DNA from: Planomicrobium sp. CPCC 101079
GTDB lineage: Bacteria; Bacillota; Bacilli; Bacillales_A; Planococcaceae
NCBI RefSeq assembly: GCF_007859275.1
Contig: NZ_VOHC01000009.1
Span: 1-64,000, forward strand
DNA length: 64,000 nucleotides
Direction of reading: 5' to 3'
Shown here: piece by piece, positions 32,088 to 44,881 of the stretch
How the letters are laid out: each line of letters opens with the position of its first letter
Position numbering within the stretch: the first letter of the stretch is position 1
Translations under genes and position numbers: made by a program
Notes under the pieces: model-generated
Databases searched by the model: none
Told to the model about the DNA's origin: nothing
The model's input: the letters and a program-made list of their open reading frames with translations, nothing else

Positions 32088-32400
32088 TTGTTTGAAATTC
32101 TCCAGTTTTTCATTTCCTTATCGAAAGCTATAGATCTCACTAATCTTTCATGTGTAAGTGAAGCTGAGTCAAAGCTGAAACCAAAACAGGCCTCGATTAC
32201 GATTTATGAAATTTGGCCACTAGCTATTTGACAGCATGTACCCCATTGCTTAAACCGGTAAATAAGCAAAGTAGCAGCCGCATTTTTCATTTATTTTTCG
32301 CGTTTTTAAAAGTTTTTTATAAAAAATTTAAAGCTATGTAAACCTTGCTACTATAACAATGAAAACGGATACAACTTTTTAAAATATTTGTAATTCACTA
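32088..32400 (+). other. A+T-rich intergenic stretch before ilvE, no gene seen
   Basis: These 313 bases separate tuf from the branched-chain amino-acid cluster. A 62-codon open frame across 32043-32231 overlaps the terminator, has no ribosome binding site and is not believed. No convincing promoter or structure was found until the CodY-like box at 32403. Confidence 0.5.
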
Positions 32401-32402
32401 AA

Positions 32403-32417
32403 AGTTTCAGAAAACTT
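32403..32417 (+). promoter_or_regulatory. CodY-like operator before ilvE
   Basis: The 15-base stretch AAGTTTCAGAAAACT matches the CodY consensus AATTTTCWGAAAATT at 13 of 15 positions. It ends four bases before the -35 box of ilvE. CodY represses branched-chain amino-acid genes in Bacillota when Ile, Leu, Val and GTP are plentiful. Confidence 0.75.
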
Positions 32418-32420
32418 AGT

Positions 32421-32449
32421 TGACAGTTGATTTTAAAGGCGTTATGATA
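32421..32449 (+). promoter_or_regulatory. Promoter of the ilvE-ilv-leu cluster
   Basis: TTGACA (32421-32426) and TATGAT (32444-32449) are 17 bases apart. The CodY-like box abuts the -35, so CodY binding would block RNA polymerase. Confidence 0.85.
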
Positions 32450-32522
32450 ACAACAATTTAAATTTCCTAAAAGATATACAATATATCGCATTATTAAATT
32501 TCAGTAGAAAGAAGTGAACATC

Positions 32523-33422
32523 ATGGGTGAGCAGGTCATTTACATGAATGGTGGATTTGTTAAGAGAGAAGATGCAAAGATCTCGGTTTACGACCATGGT
32601 TTCTTATATGGAGATGGAGTCTTTGAAGGCATCCGCTCTTATAATGGAAATGTTTTTCGGCTAGCAGAGCATTTAGAACGGCTCTATGATTCTGCAAAAT
32701 CTGTAATGCTAGATATTCCATATACTTTCGAAGAAATGACCGATCTGGTTGTTCAGACCCTGCGCCGCAATGAGTTGAAAAATGCTTACATTCGTCTTGT
32801 AGTATCAAGAGGAGTTGGGAATCTTGGCTTGGATCCTTTCAGCTGTAAAGAACCCAACGTTATCATTATTGCTGAAGCGTTGGCGATGTATCCGCAAGCT
32901 CTCTATGATTCCGGTATTGAAATTGCATCAGTTGCAACGCGTCGAAGCCGAGCAGATGTATTAAGCCCAAAAGTAAAGTCACTTAATTATATGAATAACA
33001 TTCTAGTGAAAATTGAAGCCAATCTTGCTGGAGTTTCTGAAGCCTTGATGATGAACGAGCAAGGCTATGTAGCTGAAGGTTCAGCAGATAATATTTTCAT
33101 CATCCGTAATCGGAAAATTCTAACGCCGCCCGGTTATGTCGGAGCACTTGAAGGAATTACAAGAAACGCCATTATTGATCTGGCAAACAAAAAAGGCTAC
33201 GACATTCAAGAAGGCGTGTTTACGAGACACGATGTTTATACAGCAGATGAAGTGTTCCTGACCGGCACAGCAGTTGAAGTAATATCCGTAGTTAAAGTAG
33301 ATGGCCGCGTGATTGGAGAAGGCAAACCAGGACCGGTTACTAAAGATTTGCTTTCCGCATTCCGTGAACTTGTAGAAGAAGATGGCGTAAAAGTTTATGA
33401 CACAGAGTTAAAAGCAATTTAA
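32523..33422 (+). CDS. ilvE: Branched-chain amino-acid aminotransferase
   Basis: IlvE makes the last step of Val, Leu and Ile synthesis, transferring an amino group from glutamate. The 299-residue class IV PLP enzyme has VYDHGFLYGDGVFEGIR, the PLP lysine in SPKVKSLNYMNNILVK, and EGITRNAIIDLA near the cofactor phosphate. It is the shorter E. coli-type form. ATG 32523 follows agaaagaagtg; an ATG nine bases earlier lacks a site. It is the first gene of the cluster, ahead of a T-box, so it escapes the T-box control. Confidence 0.93.
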   Translation: MGEQVIYMNGGFVKREDAKISVYDHGFLYGDGVFEGIRSYNGNVFRLAEHLERLYDSAKSVMLDIPYTFEEMTDLVVQTLRRNELKNAYIRLVVSRGVGNLGLDPFSCKEPNVIIIAEALAMYPQALYDSGIEIASVATRRSRADVLSPKVKSLNYMNNILVKIEANLAGVSEALMMNEQGYVAEGSADNIFIIRNRKILTPPGYVGALEGITRNAIIDLANKKGYDIQEGVFTRHDVYTADEVFLTGTAVEVISVVKVDGRVIGEGKPGPVTKDLLSAFRELVEEDGVKVYDTELKAI

Positions 33423-33435
33423 ATAAAACAACTCA

Positions 33436-33720
33436 ATGACGAGGTTAAAGTTAATGGGCCACGTATTTACAGAGAGCCGGTATAGGTGGAAGCCGGTAAT
33501 ACTGCCATTAATGACATCCCCTCCGAGTGGAGTGCTGAAAGGTTCATACCGTTTAGGCATTCCCGGTGGCTGCAAGATTGGGCCATCGTTACCAGCGGAT
33601 AAGTTAGCTTATCCATGAGGTTGCAGCTATGCAGCGAAGTAGGGTGGTACCATGAAGCTTTTTCATCCCTAAGCAAAGAACAGGTTTCTTTGTTTAGGGA
33701 TGAAAAAGCTTTTTTATTTT
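33436..33720 (+). ncRNA. T-box leader of ilvB operon, probably isoleucine-specific
   Basis: The leader has the stem I distal signature agagagccgg with ggaagccgg (about 33471-33497), the T-box core agggtggtaccatg (33642-33655) and a long terminator formed by 33656-33680 and about 33686-33711, followed by T. The probable specifier is ATC (Ile) at 33516-33518, placed by GAC before it and by GAGT six bases after it. B. subtilis ilv-leu uses a Leu codon. No good promoter lies between ilvE and this leader, so the T-box appears to be internal to the transcript. Confidence 0.88.
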
Positions 33721-33749
33721 TAAGACATACTCAAAAGGAGGCGGACAGA

Positions 33750-35473
33750 TTGGGCGTAAACATGAAAGTAAGGCAAGAAACGGACCAAAAACTGAAAGGT
33801 AGCGGGGCTGATGTACTGATTCGGTCCTTGCAAGAGCAAGAAGTTGAAATCATCTTCGGTTATCCAGGAGGGGCTGTCTTACCGATTTACGATGCACTGC
33901 ACAGGAATCCAATCCAGCATGTGCTTGCCCGGCATGAACAAGGCGCAATCCACGCCGCCGAAGGATATGCCAGAGTGTCAGGGAAGCCGGGAGTGGTCAT
34001 TGCTACATCAGGACCCGGTGCAACAAACCTAGTGACAGGAATTGCAGACGCGATGCTCGATTCAATTCCCCTAGTGGTCTTTACCGGTCAAGTGGCCAGC
34101 GGAGTAATTGGAACAGATGCTTTCCAAGAAGCCGATATTATCGGCATCACTCAACCGATCACAAAGCATAATTATCAAGTGAAAAATGCAGAAGACTTAC
34201 CAAGAATCATCAATGAAGCTTTCTATATTGCTTCTACCGGTCGTCCAGGACCTGTAGTGATAGACGTCCCGAAAGATATTTCAGCGAAGATGTTTGTAGA
34301 AGCTGAACAGCCGAATGAAGTTGAATTACCCGGCTATCAACCAACAACCAAACCGAACTTCTTACAAATCCAAAAAGCGATTCAAGCCTTAACAGCATCT
34401 GAAAGACCATTGATATTAGCGGGGGCTGGTGTTTTAGCGGCTCGTGCAACAGCAGAATTGCAAGAGTTCATTGAGCGACATCAAATTCCAATTACAAACA
34501 CGTTGCTTGGGTTAGGGACGATAGATGGACACCATGAATTGTTTCTTGGCATGGCTGGCATGCACGGTACGTATACAGCAAATACGGCAATTTGCGAATG
34601 TGATGTTCTGTTAAATATCGGCGCACGTTTCGATGACCGGCTGACCGGCAACTTGGCGCATTTCGCACCAAATGCAAAAGTAATCCATATCGACATTGAT
34701 CCAGCTGAAATTGGAAAGAATGTACCAACAGCCATTCCAATAGTAGCGGATGCAAAAGAAGCTTTGCAGGAACTGCTGAATCAGCCATTCGAGTCGCCTG
34801 ACACAGCAGAATGGCTTCAGTTGCTGAAAACAAACACGGCTGCATATCCGCTACAGTATAAAGCGGATAAGGAGAGGGGAATTCTTCCTCAACAAGCAAT
34901 TGAGTTGATCCACAAATTAACTGGAGGAGATGCGGTAGTTACAACAGACGTTGGGCAGCATCAAATGTGGGCGGCGCAGTATTACAAATTCAATTATCCG
35001 CATCACTGGGTAACTTCAGGTGGACTTGGAACGATGGGCTTTGGTTTTCCTGCAGCAATCGGAGCACAGTTGGCAAAGCCGCATGAGAAAGTAGTCGCCA
35101 TTGTAGGAGACGCTGGATTCCAAATGACGCTGCAAGAGCTTTCGCTTTTACAGGAGATGAGGCTTCCGGTGAAAGTCGTTATTTTGAATAATCAATGTTT
35201 GGGGATGGTAAGACAGTGGCAAGAAACGTTTTACGAAGAACGATATTCCCAGTCAATGATTTCCGTTCAACCGGATTTTGTGAAATTGGCTCAAGCATAT
35301 GACATTCAAGGTTATAAAGTTGAAACGATGGCAGAAGCAGAAGCGGTGTTTGCAGAAGCATTCGCGTCGAACGAGCCAGTGCTGATCGATTGCCGCGTGG
35401 TTCAATTGGAAAATGTATATCCGATGGTTGCGCCAGGCAAGGGGCTGAATCAAATGATCGGAGTGAAAATCGA

Positions 35474-35477
<4 letters not shown>
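33750..35477 (+). CDS. ilvB: Acetolactate synthase large subunit
   Basis: IlvB is the ThDP-dependent catalytic subunit that makes acetolactate or acetohydroxybutyrate. The 575 residues include [14 protein letters not shown], the catalytic glutamate in [16 protein letters not shown], an FAD-binding middle domain, and the ThDP/metal motif [29 protein letters not shown]. The TTG at 33750 sits eight bases after aaaggagg and is preferred over the ATG at 33762, which is 20 bases away. It overlaps ilvN as ATGA. Confidence 0.95.
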
Positions 35478-38580
<3,103 letters not shown>

Positions 38581-38613
38581 CGCCAGACAATCATCGATAG
38601 AGGAGGAAATACT

Positions 38614-39714
38614 ATGAAAAAAACAATAGCGGTATTGCCAGGGGACGGCATCGGACCAGAAGTAACAGATGCGGCGGTAAAAGTGCTGCAATCCATCGCA
38701 ATGCGTTATGGGCATACTTTTCATTTGAAACACGGGGCAATTGGCGGAACGGCGGTCGACCAATTCAACAGCCCGCTTCCTCAGGAAACAATCGAAGTTT
38801 GTGAAGCGAGCGACGCCATTCTTTTAGGGGCAGTTGGCGGTCCGAAGTGGGATAGCCAACCGTCGCACTTGCGGCCCGAAAAAGGATTATTGACTATCCG
38901 AAAACATTTTGATTTGTTCGCAAATCTTCGGCCTGTCAAAGCGGTGCCGGCTCTGCTTTCTTCATCGCCGTTAAAAGAAGAAGTGGCTAAAGATGTAGAT
39001 ATGATGATTGTGCGTGAGTTGACGAGCGGATTGTATTTCGGAGAACCGAAACGAAAATCTGAAAAATCGGCGGTTGATACGCTGGTTTATACCCGAGAAG
39101 AGATTGAGCGCATTGTTAACCAGTCATTCGAAATGGCACGCACCCGCAGAGGTAAAGTGACGTCTGTTGATAAAGCCAATGTGTTAGAAACAAGCAAGCT
39201 TTGGCGCGAAATAGTGGAAGAACGCAAGCAAGCGTATCCTGACGTTGAAGTTGAGCATATGCTAGTTGATTCAGCAGCAATGAAATTGATTACAGATCCG
39301 CGTTCTTTCGATGTCGTCGTTACTGAAAATATGTTTGGAGATATTTTAAGCGATGAAGCGTCCGTTATCACTGGTTCTCTTGGCATGCTGCCTTCGGCAA
39401 GCATCCGATCGGATGGTTTTGGACTTTATGAACCGGTCCACGGATCAGCGCCGGATATTGCAGGGCAAAACAAAGCCAATCCGTCTGCGGCTATTTTATC
39501 GGCAGCAATGATGCTGAAACACTCTTTTGGCCTTCATGCAGAAGCGGCAGCGATTGAAGCTGCAGTAATGAGTGTGTTGGAAGACGGCTATTGCACAGGA
39601 GACTTGGAAGGTGAAGGGAAACGGGTCATGTCGACAAATGCTTTCGTTGCAAAAGTGATTGAAGAATTGGAACGGGAATTTATCTCTGAACATATCATGT
39701 ATTCATACGTTTAA
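38614..39714 (+). CDS. leuB: 3-isopropylmalate dehydrogenase
   Basis: LeuB oxidises and decarboxylates 3-isopropylmalate with NAD. The 366-residue protein starts KKTIAVLPGDGIGPEV and has LLGAVGGPKWD, the substrate-binding RELTSGLYFGEP, and NMFGDILSDEASVITGSLGMLPS with the metal-binding aspartates. ATG 38614 follows agaggagg. The tail EHIMYSYV is slightly longer than in close relatives. Confidence 0.96.
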   Translation: MKKTIAVLPGDGIGPEVTDAAVKVLQSIAMRYGHTFHLKHGAIGGTAVDQFNSPLPQETIEVCEASDAILLGAVGGPKWDSQPSHLRPEKGLLTIRKHFDLFANLRPVKAVPALLSSSPLKEEVAKDVDMMIVRELTSGLYFGEPKRKSEKSAVDTLVYTREEIERIVNQSFEMARTRRGKVTSVDKANVLETSKLWREIVEERKQAYPDVEVEHMLVDSAAMKLITDPRSFDVVVTENMFGDILSDEASVITGSLGMLPSASIRSDGFGLYEPVHGSAPDIAGQNKANPSAAILSAAMMLKHSFGLHAEAAAIEAAVMSVLEDGYCTGDLEGEGKRVMSTNAFVAKVIEELEREFISEHIMYSYV

Positions 39715-39732
39715 TTGATAGGAGCGGTTAGT

Positions 39733-41151
39733 GTGGCAAAAACAATTATTGAAAAAGTTTGGGAACAGCATATTGTCTATGAGGAACCAGGGAAGCCAGA
39801 TCTTCTTTATATTGACCTTCATTTGTTGCATGAAGTAACGTCTCCGCAGGCATTTGAAGGGCTCCGGCTGAACGGCCGGAAAGTGCGTCGTCCGGACTTA
39901 TGCTTTGCGACGATGGATCACAACGTGCCGACTAGGAACCGCGAAACGATCAAAGATCCGATTTCGCGGAAGCAGATCAAGACGTTGCAGGAGAACTGCG
40001 AAGAATTCGGAGTGCCATTGGCAGGCCTTAACCATCCAGACCAGGGCATTGTTCATGTAATCGGTCCGGAACTTGGGCTTACGCAACCAGGGAAGACGAT
40101 CGTCTGTGGAGACAGCCATACGTCGACGCACGGAGCTTTTGGTGCACTAGCTTTTGGTATTGGCACTAGTGAAGTAGAACATGTTCTTTCAACCCAAACT
40201 TTATGGCAATCAAAACCAAAGACGATGGAAATTCGAATTGAAGGAGAACTTGGCTTTGGCGTTTCTGCAAAAGACGTCATCTTGGCGATCATTTCAAGAT
40301 TCGGAGTAGATATGGGGACAGGGCATATTGTGGAGTATACAGGAGAAGCAATTCGCAAATTATCCATGGAAGAGCGAATGACCATCTGTAATATGTCAAT
40401 CGAAGCAGGTGCGCGCGCGGGACTTATCAGTCCAGATGAGACAACAGTCGAATACTTGAGAGGGCGCCGCCATGTTCCTAAAGGCGAAGAATTTGAAAAA
40501 GCGGCAGAACAATGGTTGGCGTTGGCAACAGATGAAGGCGCAGAGTACGATGTATCTCATAGCATTCATGCAGATGATATTTCCCCGTTTGTCACTTGGG
40601 GAACAAATCCATCAATGGGTTCTGGAATTGCCGAGCGGGTTCCGGCGGCAGTTGATTTTGAGCAGCAAGCGGACCGTGATGCATTAAAGCAAGCATTGGC
40701 TTATATGCAGCTTGAAGAAGGTACGCCATTGTCTTCTATTGAAATTCAACATGTCTTTATCGGCTCTTGTACAAATGCCCGCATCGGAGACTTACGGGCG
40801 GCAAGTGAAATTATAGCCGGCAAAAAAGTCCATCCAGCGGTGACGGCTATCGTTGTCCCGGGTTCGGAATCAGTAAAACGTGCAGCAGAAGCAGAAGGCT
40901 TAGACCAAATTTTCCTTGAGGCAGGCTTTGAGTGGCGGGAAACAGGTTGCAGCATGTGCTTGGCGATGAATGAAGACTCTGTGCCAGCAGGGGAGCGCTG
41001 TGCTTCCACTTCAAACCGAAACTTTGAAGGGCGCCAAGGCGCAGGTTCTATGACTCACTTGGTGAGTCCGGTTATGGCGGCTGCAGCAGCAATTGAAGGG
41101 CATCTGACAGACGTCCGCAAGTTCATGAAAGAACCTGTTCCTACAGCATAA
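39733..41151 (+). CDS. leuC: 3-isopropylmalate dehydratase large subunit
   Basis: LeuC, with LeuD, isomerises 2- to 3-isopropylmalate using a 4Fe-4S cluster. The 472 residues include [28 protein letters not shown], the cluster cysteines in [17 protein letters not shown] and GCSMCLAMN, and [14 protein letters not shown]. The GTG at 39733 is preferred over the TTG at 39715 because it follows ataggagcgg and matches the family start (AKTIIEKVW). Confidence 0.95.
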   Translation: MAKTIIEKVWEQHIVYEEPGKPDLLYIDLHLLHEVTSPQAFEGLRLNGRKVRRPDLCFATMDHNVPTRNRETIKDPISRKQIKTLQENCEEFGVPLAGLNHPDQGIVHVIGPELGLTQPGKTIVCGDSHTSTHGAFGALAFGIGTSEVEHVLSTQTLWQSKPKTMEIRIEGELGFGVSAKDVILAIISRFGVDMGTGHIVEYTGEAIRKLSMEERMTICNMSIEAGARAGLISPDETTVEYLRGRRHVPKGEEFEKAAEQWLALATDEGAEYDVSHSIHADDISPFVTWGTNPSMGSGIAERVPAAVDFEQQADRDALKQALAYMQLEEGTPLSSIEIQHVFIGSCTNARIGDLRAASEIIAGKKVHPAVTAIVVPGSESVKRAAEAEGLDQIFLEAGFEWRETGCSMCLAMNEDSVPAGERCASTSNRNFEGRQGAGSMTHLVSPVMAAAAAIEGHLTDVRKFMKEPVPTA

Positions 41152-41175
41152 GAGAAAAGTTCAAGGAGGCAACCT

Positions 41176-41766
41176 ATGAAGCCGATAAACAAAATCACCA
41201 GTGTCTTAACGCCGCTGGATCGAAAAAATGTAGACACCGACCAGATTATTTCCAAAGAATTTTTAAAGCGCATTGAACGAACAGGATTTGGTAAATACTT
41301 GTTTTATCATTGGCGATTTCGTTCGGACGGTTCAGAAATTGAAGACTTCGTCCTCAACGACCCTCGCTTTCAAGGCTCTGAAATTCTAGTCGCACAAGAA
41401 AATTTCGGCTGCGGCTCTTCACGTGAGCATGCCCCATGGGCGATTCAAGATTACGGGTTTAATGTGGTCATCGCACCGAGTTATGCAGATATCTTCTATA
41501 ATAACTGTGTGAAAAATGGGATCTTACCAATTCGGCTTACCGACCAAGAGGTAAATGAGCTTATCCAAAAAGGAAAACACGAGAACTTTAAGCTGGAAAT
41601 CAATTTGGAAGAGCAAACAGTTACCGGGCAAGATGGAAGCCGATATGAATTTACCATTGATCCGTACTGGAAAGAAATGCTGCTAAAAGGCTGGGATGAG
41701 ATTGCATTGACCTTCCAATTCGATTCGTACATCGCGGCATACGAAGAAAGGAAGCAATCAGTTTAA
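41176..41766 (+). CDS. leuD: 3-isopropylmalate dehydratase small subunit
   Basis: LeuD is the swivelling small subunit of isopropylmalate isomerase. The 196 residues have VDTDQIISKEFLKRI, NFGCGSSREHAPWAIQDYGF and FYNNCVKNGILPI, all typical. ATG 41176 follows caaggaggc. The stop codon is about 28 bases before the probable start of ilvA. Confidence 0.96.
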   Translation: MKPINKITSVLTPLDRKNVDTDQIISKEFLKRIERTGFGKYLFYHWRFRSDGSEIEDFVLNDPRFQGSEILVAQENFGCGSSREHAPWAIQDYGFNVVIAPSYADIFYNNCVKNGILPIRLTDQEVNELIQKGKHENFKLEINLEEQTVTGQDGSRYEFTIDPYWKEMLLKGWDEIALTFQFDSYIAAYEERKQSV

Positions 41767-41794
41767 CGCATTACTATTAAGGGAGATGATTTAG

Positions 41795-42786
41795 TTGGGA
41801 ATTCGTACGATACAGTAGGTTTATACAATGCATTCGAAAAGCTGGCATCCATTGTCCACCGCACGCCTTGCAAACAGTCGAAAACCTTGAATGAAATCGC
41901 CGGCAATTGTGTTTCGTTGAAATTGGAGAATTTGCAGAAGACCGGTTCATTCAAAATAAGAGGTGCCTTCAATAAGGTCAGCCGCTTAACGGACGAAGAA
42001 TGCCGGAAAGGGATTTTGGCTGCTTCTGCCGGTAACCATGCGCAAGGAGTCGCTTTAGCCGGGAAAGAAAAAGGGGTGCCGGTAACGATTTATATGCCGG
42101 TAACGACGCCTGAAGCGAAAGTAATGGCAACTCGTCAGTACGGGGCTACTGTGCAGCTTGTTGGAAACAATTTTGACGAAGCGTACGCCGCTGCCAAAAA
42201 AGAGCAGCTTTTCACCGGCGCCGCGTTTATCCATCCGTTCGACGATATGGCAATTATCGAAGGGCAAGCGACAGTAGCGATGGAAATGATGCAGCAATGT
42301 CCAGAACTCGATACTATCGTCGTTCCGGCTGGAGGTGGAGGCTTGCTTGCAGGCACAGCTCTTGCCGTTAAGTCAATACGGCCAAACATTCGAGTAATCG
42401 GGGTGCAAGCGCAAGCGGCTCCCGCCATTGCCTCTATCTTCCATGGTACTCAAAATTCCGCTGTACCGTTTCTCACAACCATCGCAGAGGGGATCAAAGT
42501 AAAAGAGCCGGGCAAATTAACGACTCAAATCATCAACGCCTATGTTGATGATGTTATTACGGTCAGTGAACAAGAAATTGCTTCTGCGATCCTGTTTATG
42601 CTCGAACGTGAGAAAATGCTGGTTGAAGGAGCGGGAGCTGCTGCTGTGGCTGCGGTGCTTTATCGCCATTTGCCGTTTCAGTCAAACTATACTGGGGTGG
42701 TAGTCAGCGGCGGTAATTTTGATATCGGCAAACTGAATGCATGTATAAAAACCATAACTGATATAAGTACGGCCAGTTCGTTTTAA
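41795..42786 (+). CDS. ilvA: Threonine dehydratase (short form), probable frameshift at the start
   Basis: The enzyme deaminates threonine to 2-oxobutanoate for isoleucine synthesis, using PLP held by the lysine in TGSFKIRGAFNK; ASAGNHAQGVA and PAGGGGLLAGTA are cofactor motifs. Homology extends upstream to about 41797 (SIVHRTPCKQS), but that frame has no ATG, GTG or TTG between the in-frame stop at 41764 and the TTG at 41887. A well-placed TTG at 41795 after agggag is one base out of frame and stops at 41816. One extra G in ggg (41797-41799) would join them, giving about 330 residues. The protein lacks the C-terminal ACT-like regulatory domain of B. subtilis IlvA, like TdcB. Starting at 41887 would lose about 31 conserved residues. 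Confidence 0.8.
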
Positions 42787-42797
42787 TAGTAAGAAGT

Positions 42798-42828
42798 AAC
42801 CTTTGCTTTGGGGCAAAGGTTTTTTGTT
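42798..42828 (+). terminator. Intrinsic terminator of the ilv-leu cluster
   Basis: The arms aacctttgc (42798-42806) and gcaaaggtt (42813-42821) pair perfectly and are followed by ttttttg. Confidence 0.9.
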
Positions 42829-42869
42829 TTCAGAGTTTTTCAGCTTTCTCCTATTATGAATAAATGCGG

Positions 42870-42914
42870 TTGACATCCTTTTCTCCTTTTGTTAATTTAA
42901 AGTGTACACTTTAA
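42870..42914 (+). promoter_or_regulatory. Promoter with perfect palindromic operator before the transporter
   Basis: TTGACA (42870-42875) and a weak -10 TAATTT (42893-42898) are 17 bases apart. Overlapping the expected start point is an 18-base perfect palindrome, ttaaagtgtacactttaa (42897-42914). It looks like the binding site of a dimeric regulator; I cannot name it. Confidence 0.65.
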
Positions 42915-42944
42915 CGCTTTAGCAAACTAAAGGAGATAGATATT

Positions 42945-44267
42945 ATGAATGCAGTTATAGTTGCCGTTCTGGTCATGTTGGTTTTGAGCTTGCTTCGGGT
43001 CAATGTGGTCTTTGCATTGTTGCTTGGTGCACTGGCCGGTGGGCTCAGCGGTGGTTTGCCGTTTATGGATACAATTACGGCGTTTACCGATGGACTTGGG
43101 GCAGGAGCGGAAATCGCACTCAGTTATGCGATGCTTGGAGGATTTGCAGTAGCAATTTCCCGTACAGGAATTCCGGAACTGCTCGTCTCAAGTGTCTTAA
43201 AACTTATTAATAAAGAAGGAGAAACAACGCGGGAAGGGCTAGCAAAAGCGTTAATCATTTTTACGCTATTGATCATGGCAATCTTCTCGCAGAACTTGAT
43301 ACCGATTCATATCGCATTTATCCCGCTATTGCTGCCGCCGATCTTGCATATTATGAACGAATTGCGTATAGACCGTCGCTTGATCGCTTCTGTGCTGACA
43401 TTTGGTTTGACTGCACCTTATATTTTACTGCCATATGGCTTTGGACTGATCTTCCATGACATTGTGGCAACGCAAATGGAGCTTGCCGGGTTGCCGATTG
43501 ATATGGCGGATATTCCGAGAGCGATGATGATTCCGGTCCTTGGACTAGTAGTCGGACTTGCGGTTGCAGTGTTCATCTCTTACCGCCGGCCGCGTGATTA
43601 TCACATCGCCCATACTAATATAGAAGAACTCTCTAAAAAGGCGGCTTCGAAAAAAGACATCACTGTAACTATATTGGCGCTGCTTGCTGCACTATACGGG
43701 CAAATTACCACTGACTCCATGATTATCGGGGCGCTTGCTGGTATCTTGGTCTTGTACCTTCTAGGCGCTATGAAATGGCGGGATGCAGATGACATTCTGA
43801 GTGCCGGCATGCGCATGATGGCATTCATCGGTTTTGTCATCATTGCAGCAAACGGTTTTGCCTCTGTCATCCAAGCCACTGGAGCCATTGAGCAGCTGGT
43901 TGCGAGTGTCTCTGAAACGTTTGCAGGGAACAGAGGGCTTGCCGCTTTCGCCATGTTGGTAGCTGGCTTGTTGGTGACTATGGGCATCGGTTCATCGTTT
44001 GCAACGATTCCAATCATCGCAGCCATCTTTGTGCCAATGAGTATGGAGTTCGGTTTCTCGACACTCGCGATCATATCATTGATCGGAACGGCAGGGGCAT
44101 TAGGAGACGCCGGATCACCAGCATCCGACTCGACGCTGGGGCCGACTGCCGGACTCAACGTGGACGGCCAACACAATCATATCTGGGATACATGCGTACC
44201 AACATTCCTTCACTACAACATTCCGCTTTTGGTTTTCGGTTGGATCGCCATTATGTGGCTAGCATAA
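42945..44267 (+). CDS. Na+/H+ antiporter-like transporter, YuiF family
   Basis: This 440-residue protein has about 11 or 12 membrane helices and belongs to the NhaC-like ion transporter superfamily, near B. subtilis YuiF, which is annotated as a possible amino-acid transporter. Landmarks are IFSQNLIPIHIAFIPLLLPPIL, LTAPYILLPYGFG, the repeat-like MGIGSSFATIPIIAAIFVPM, and GDAGSPASDSTLGPTAG near the C-terminus. It has its own promoter and terminator-like hairpin. Being next to the ilv-leu genes suggests amino-acid transport, but neither substrate nor ion is shown by the sequence. Confidence 0.85.
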   Translation: MNAVIVAVLVMLVLSLLRVNVVFALLLGALAGGLSGGLPFMDTITAFTDGLGAGAEIALSYAMLGGFAVAISRTGIPELLVSSVLKLINKEGETTREGLAKALIIFTLLIMAIFSQNLIPIHIAFIPLLLPPILHIMNELRIDRRLIASVLTFGLTAPYILLPYGFGLIFHDIVATQMELAGLPIDMADIPRAMMIPVLGLVVGLAVAVFISYRRPRDYHIAHTNIEELSKKAASKKDITVTILALLAALYGQITTDSMIIGALAGILVLYLLGAMKWRDADDILSAGMRMMAFIGFVIIAANGFASVIQATGAIEQLVASVSETFAGNRGLAAFAMLVAGLLVTMGIGSSFATIPIIAAIFVPMSMEFGFSTLAIISLIGTAGALGDAGSPASDSTLGPTAGLNVDGQHNHIWDTCVPTFLHYNIPLLVFGWIAIMWLA

Positions 44268-44298
44268 GATAAAAATGTTCGGACTATTAGCGTATAGG

Positions 44299-44326
44299 TT
44301 GAATATAAAATAAATCCTGCTATACT
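44299..44326 (+). promoter_or_regulatory. Upstream promoter of the S10 operon (P1)
   Basis: TTGAAT (44299-44304) and TATACT (44321-44326) are 16 bases apart with an extended TGc before the -10. A terminator-like hairpin follows within 20 bases, so P1 transcripts may stop early. Confidence 0.55.
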
Positions 44327-44339
44327 AATAAAAGTGATT

Positions 44340-44382
44340 AAAAGAATTTCGTAAAAACACTTGCGGAATTCTTTTTAATTTT
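44340..44382 (+). terminator. Terminator-like hairpin overlapping the S10 promoter
   Basis: The arms aaagaatttcg (44341-44351) and cggaattcttt (44364-44374) pair with one G-T, followed by ttaatttt. It ends the transporter transcript and lies between P1 and P2. Confidence 0.7.
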
Positions 44383-44389
44383 GTATACT
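44361..44389 (+). promoter_or_regulatory. Proximal promoter of the S10 operon (P2)
   Basis: TTGCGG (44361-44366) and TATACT (44384-44389) are 17 bases apart. The -35 lies inside the 3' arm of the hairpin. Confidence 0.6.
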
Positions 44390-44394
44390 AGTGA

Positions 44395-44829
<435 letters not shown>

Positions 44830-44881
44830 TCGGTAAACGAAATATAAAAAAAACACAAATAATTGCAGGAGGTGTGACAAC

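Noticed and set aside
32043-32231. A 62-codon open frame after tuf
   Set aside because: Runs through the tuf terminator, has no ribosome binding site and no recognisable similarity.
43601-44176. A 191-codon open frame on the - strand opposite the transporter
   Set aside because: Composition (Ala, Met, Pro, Ser) mirrors the membrane protein on the other strand; no start signals.
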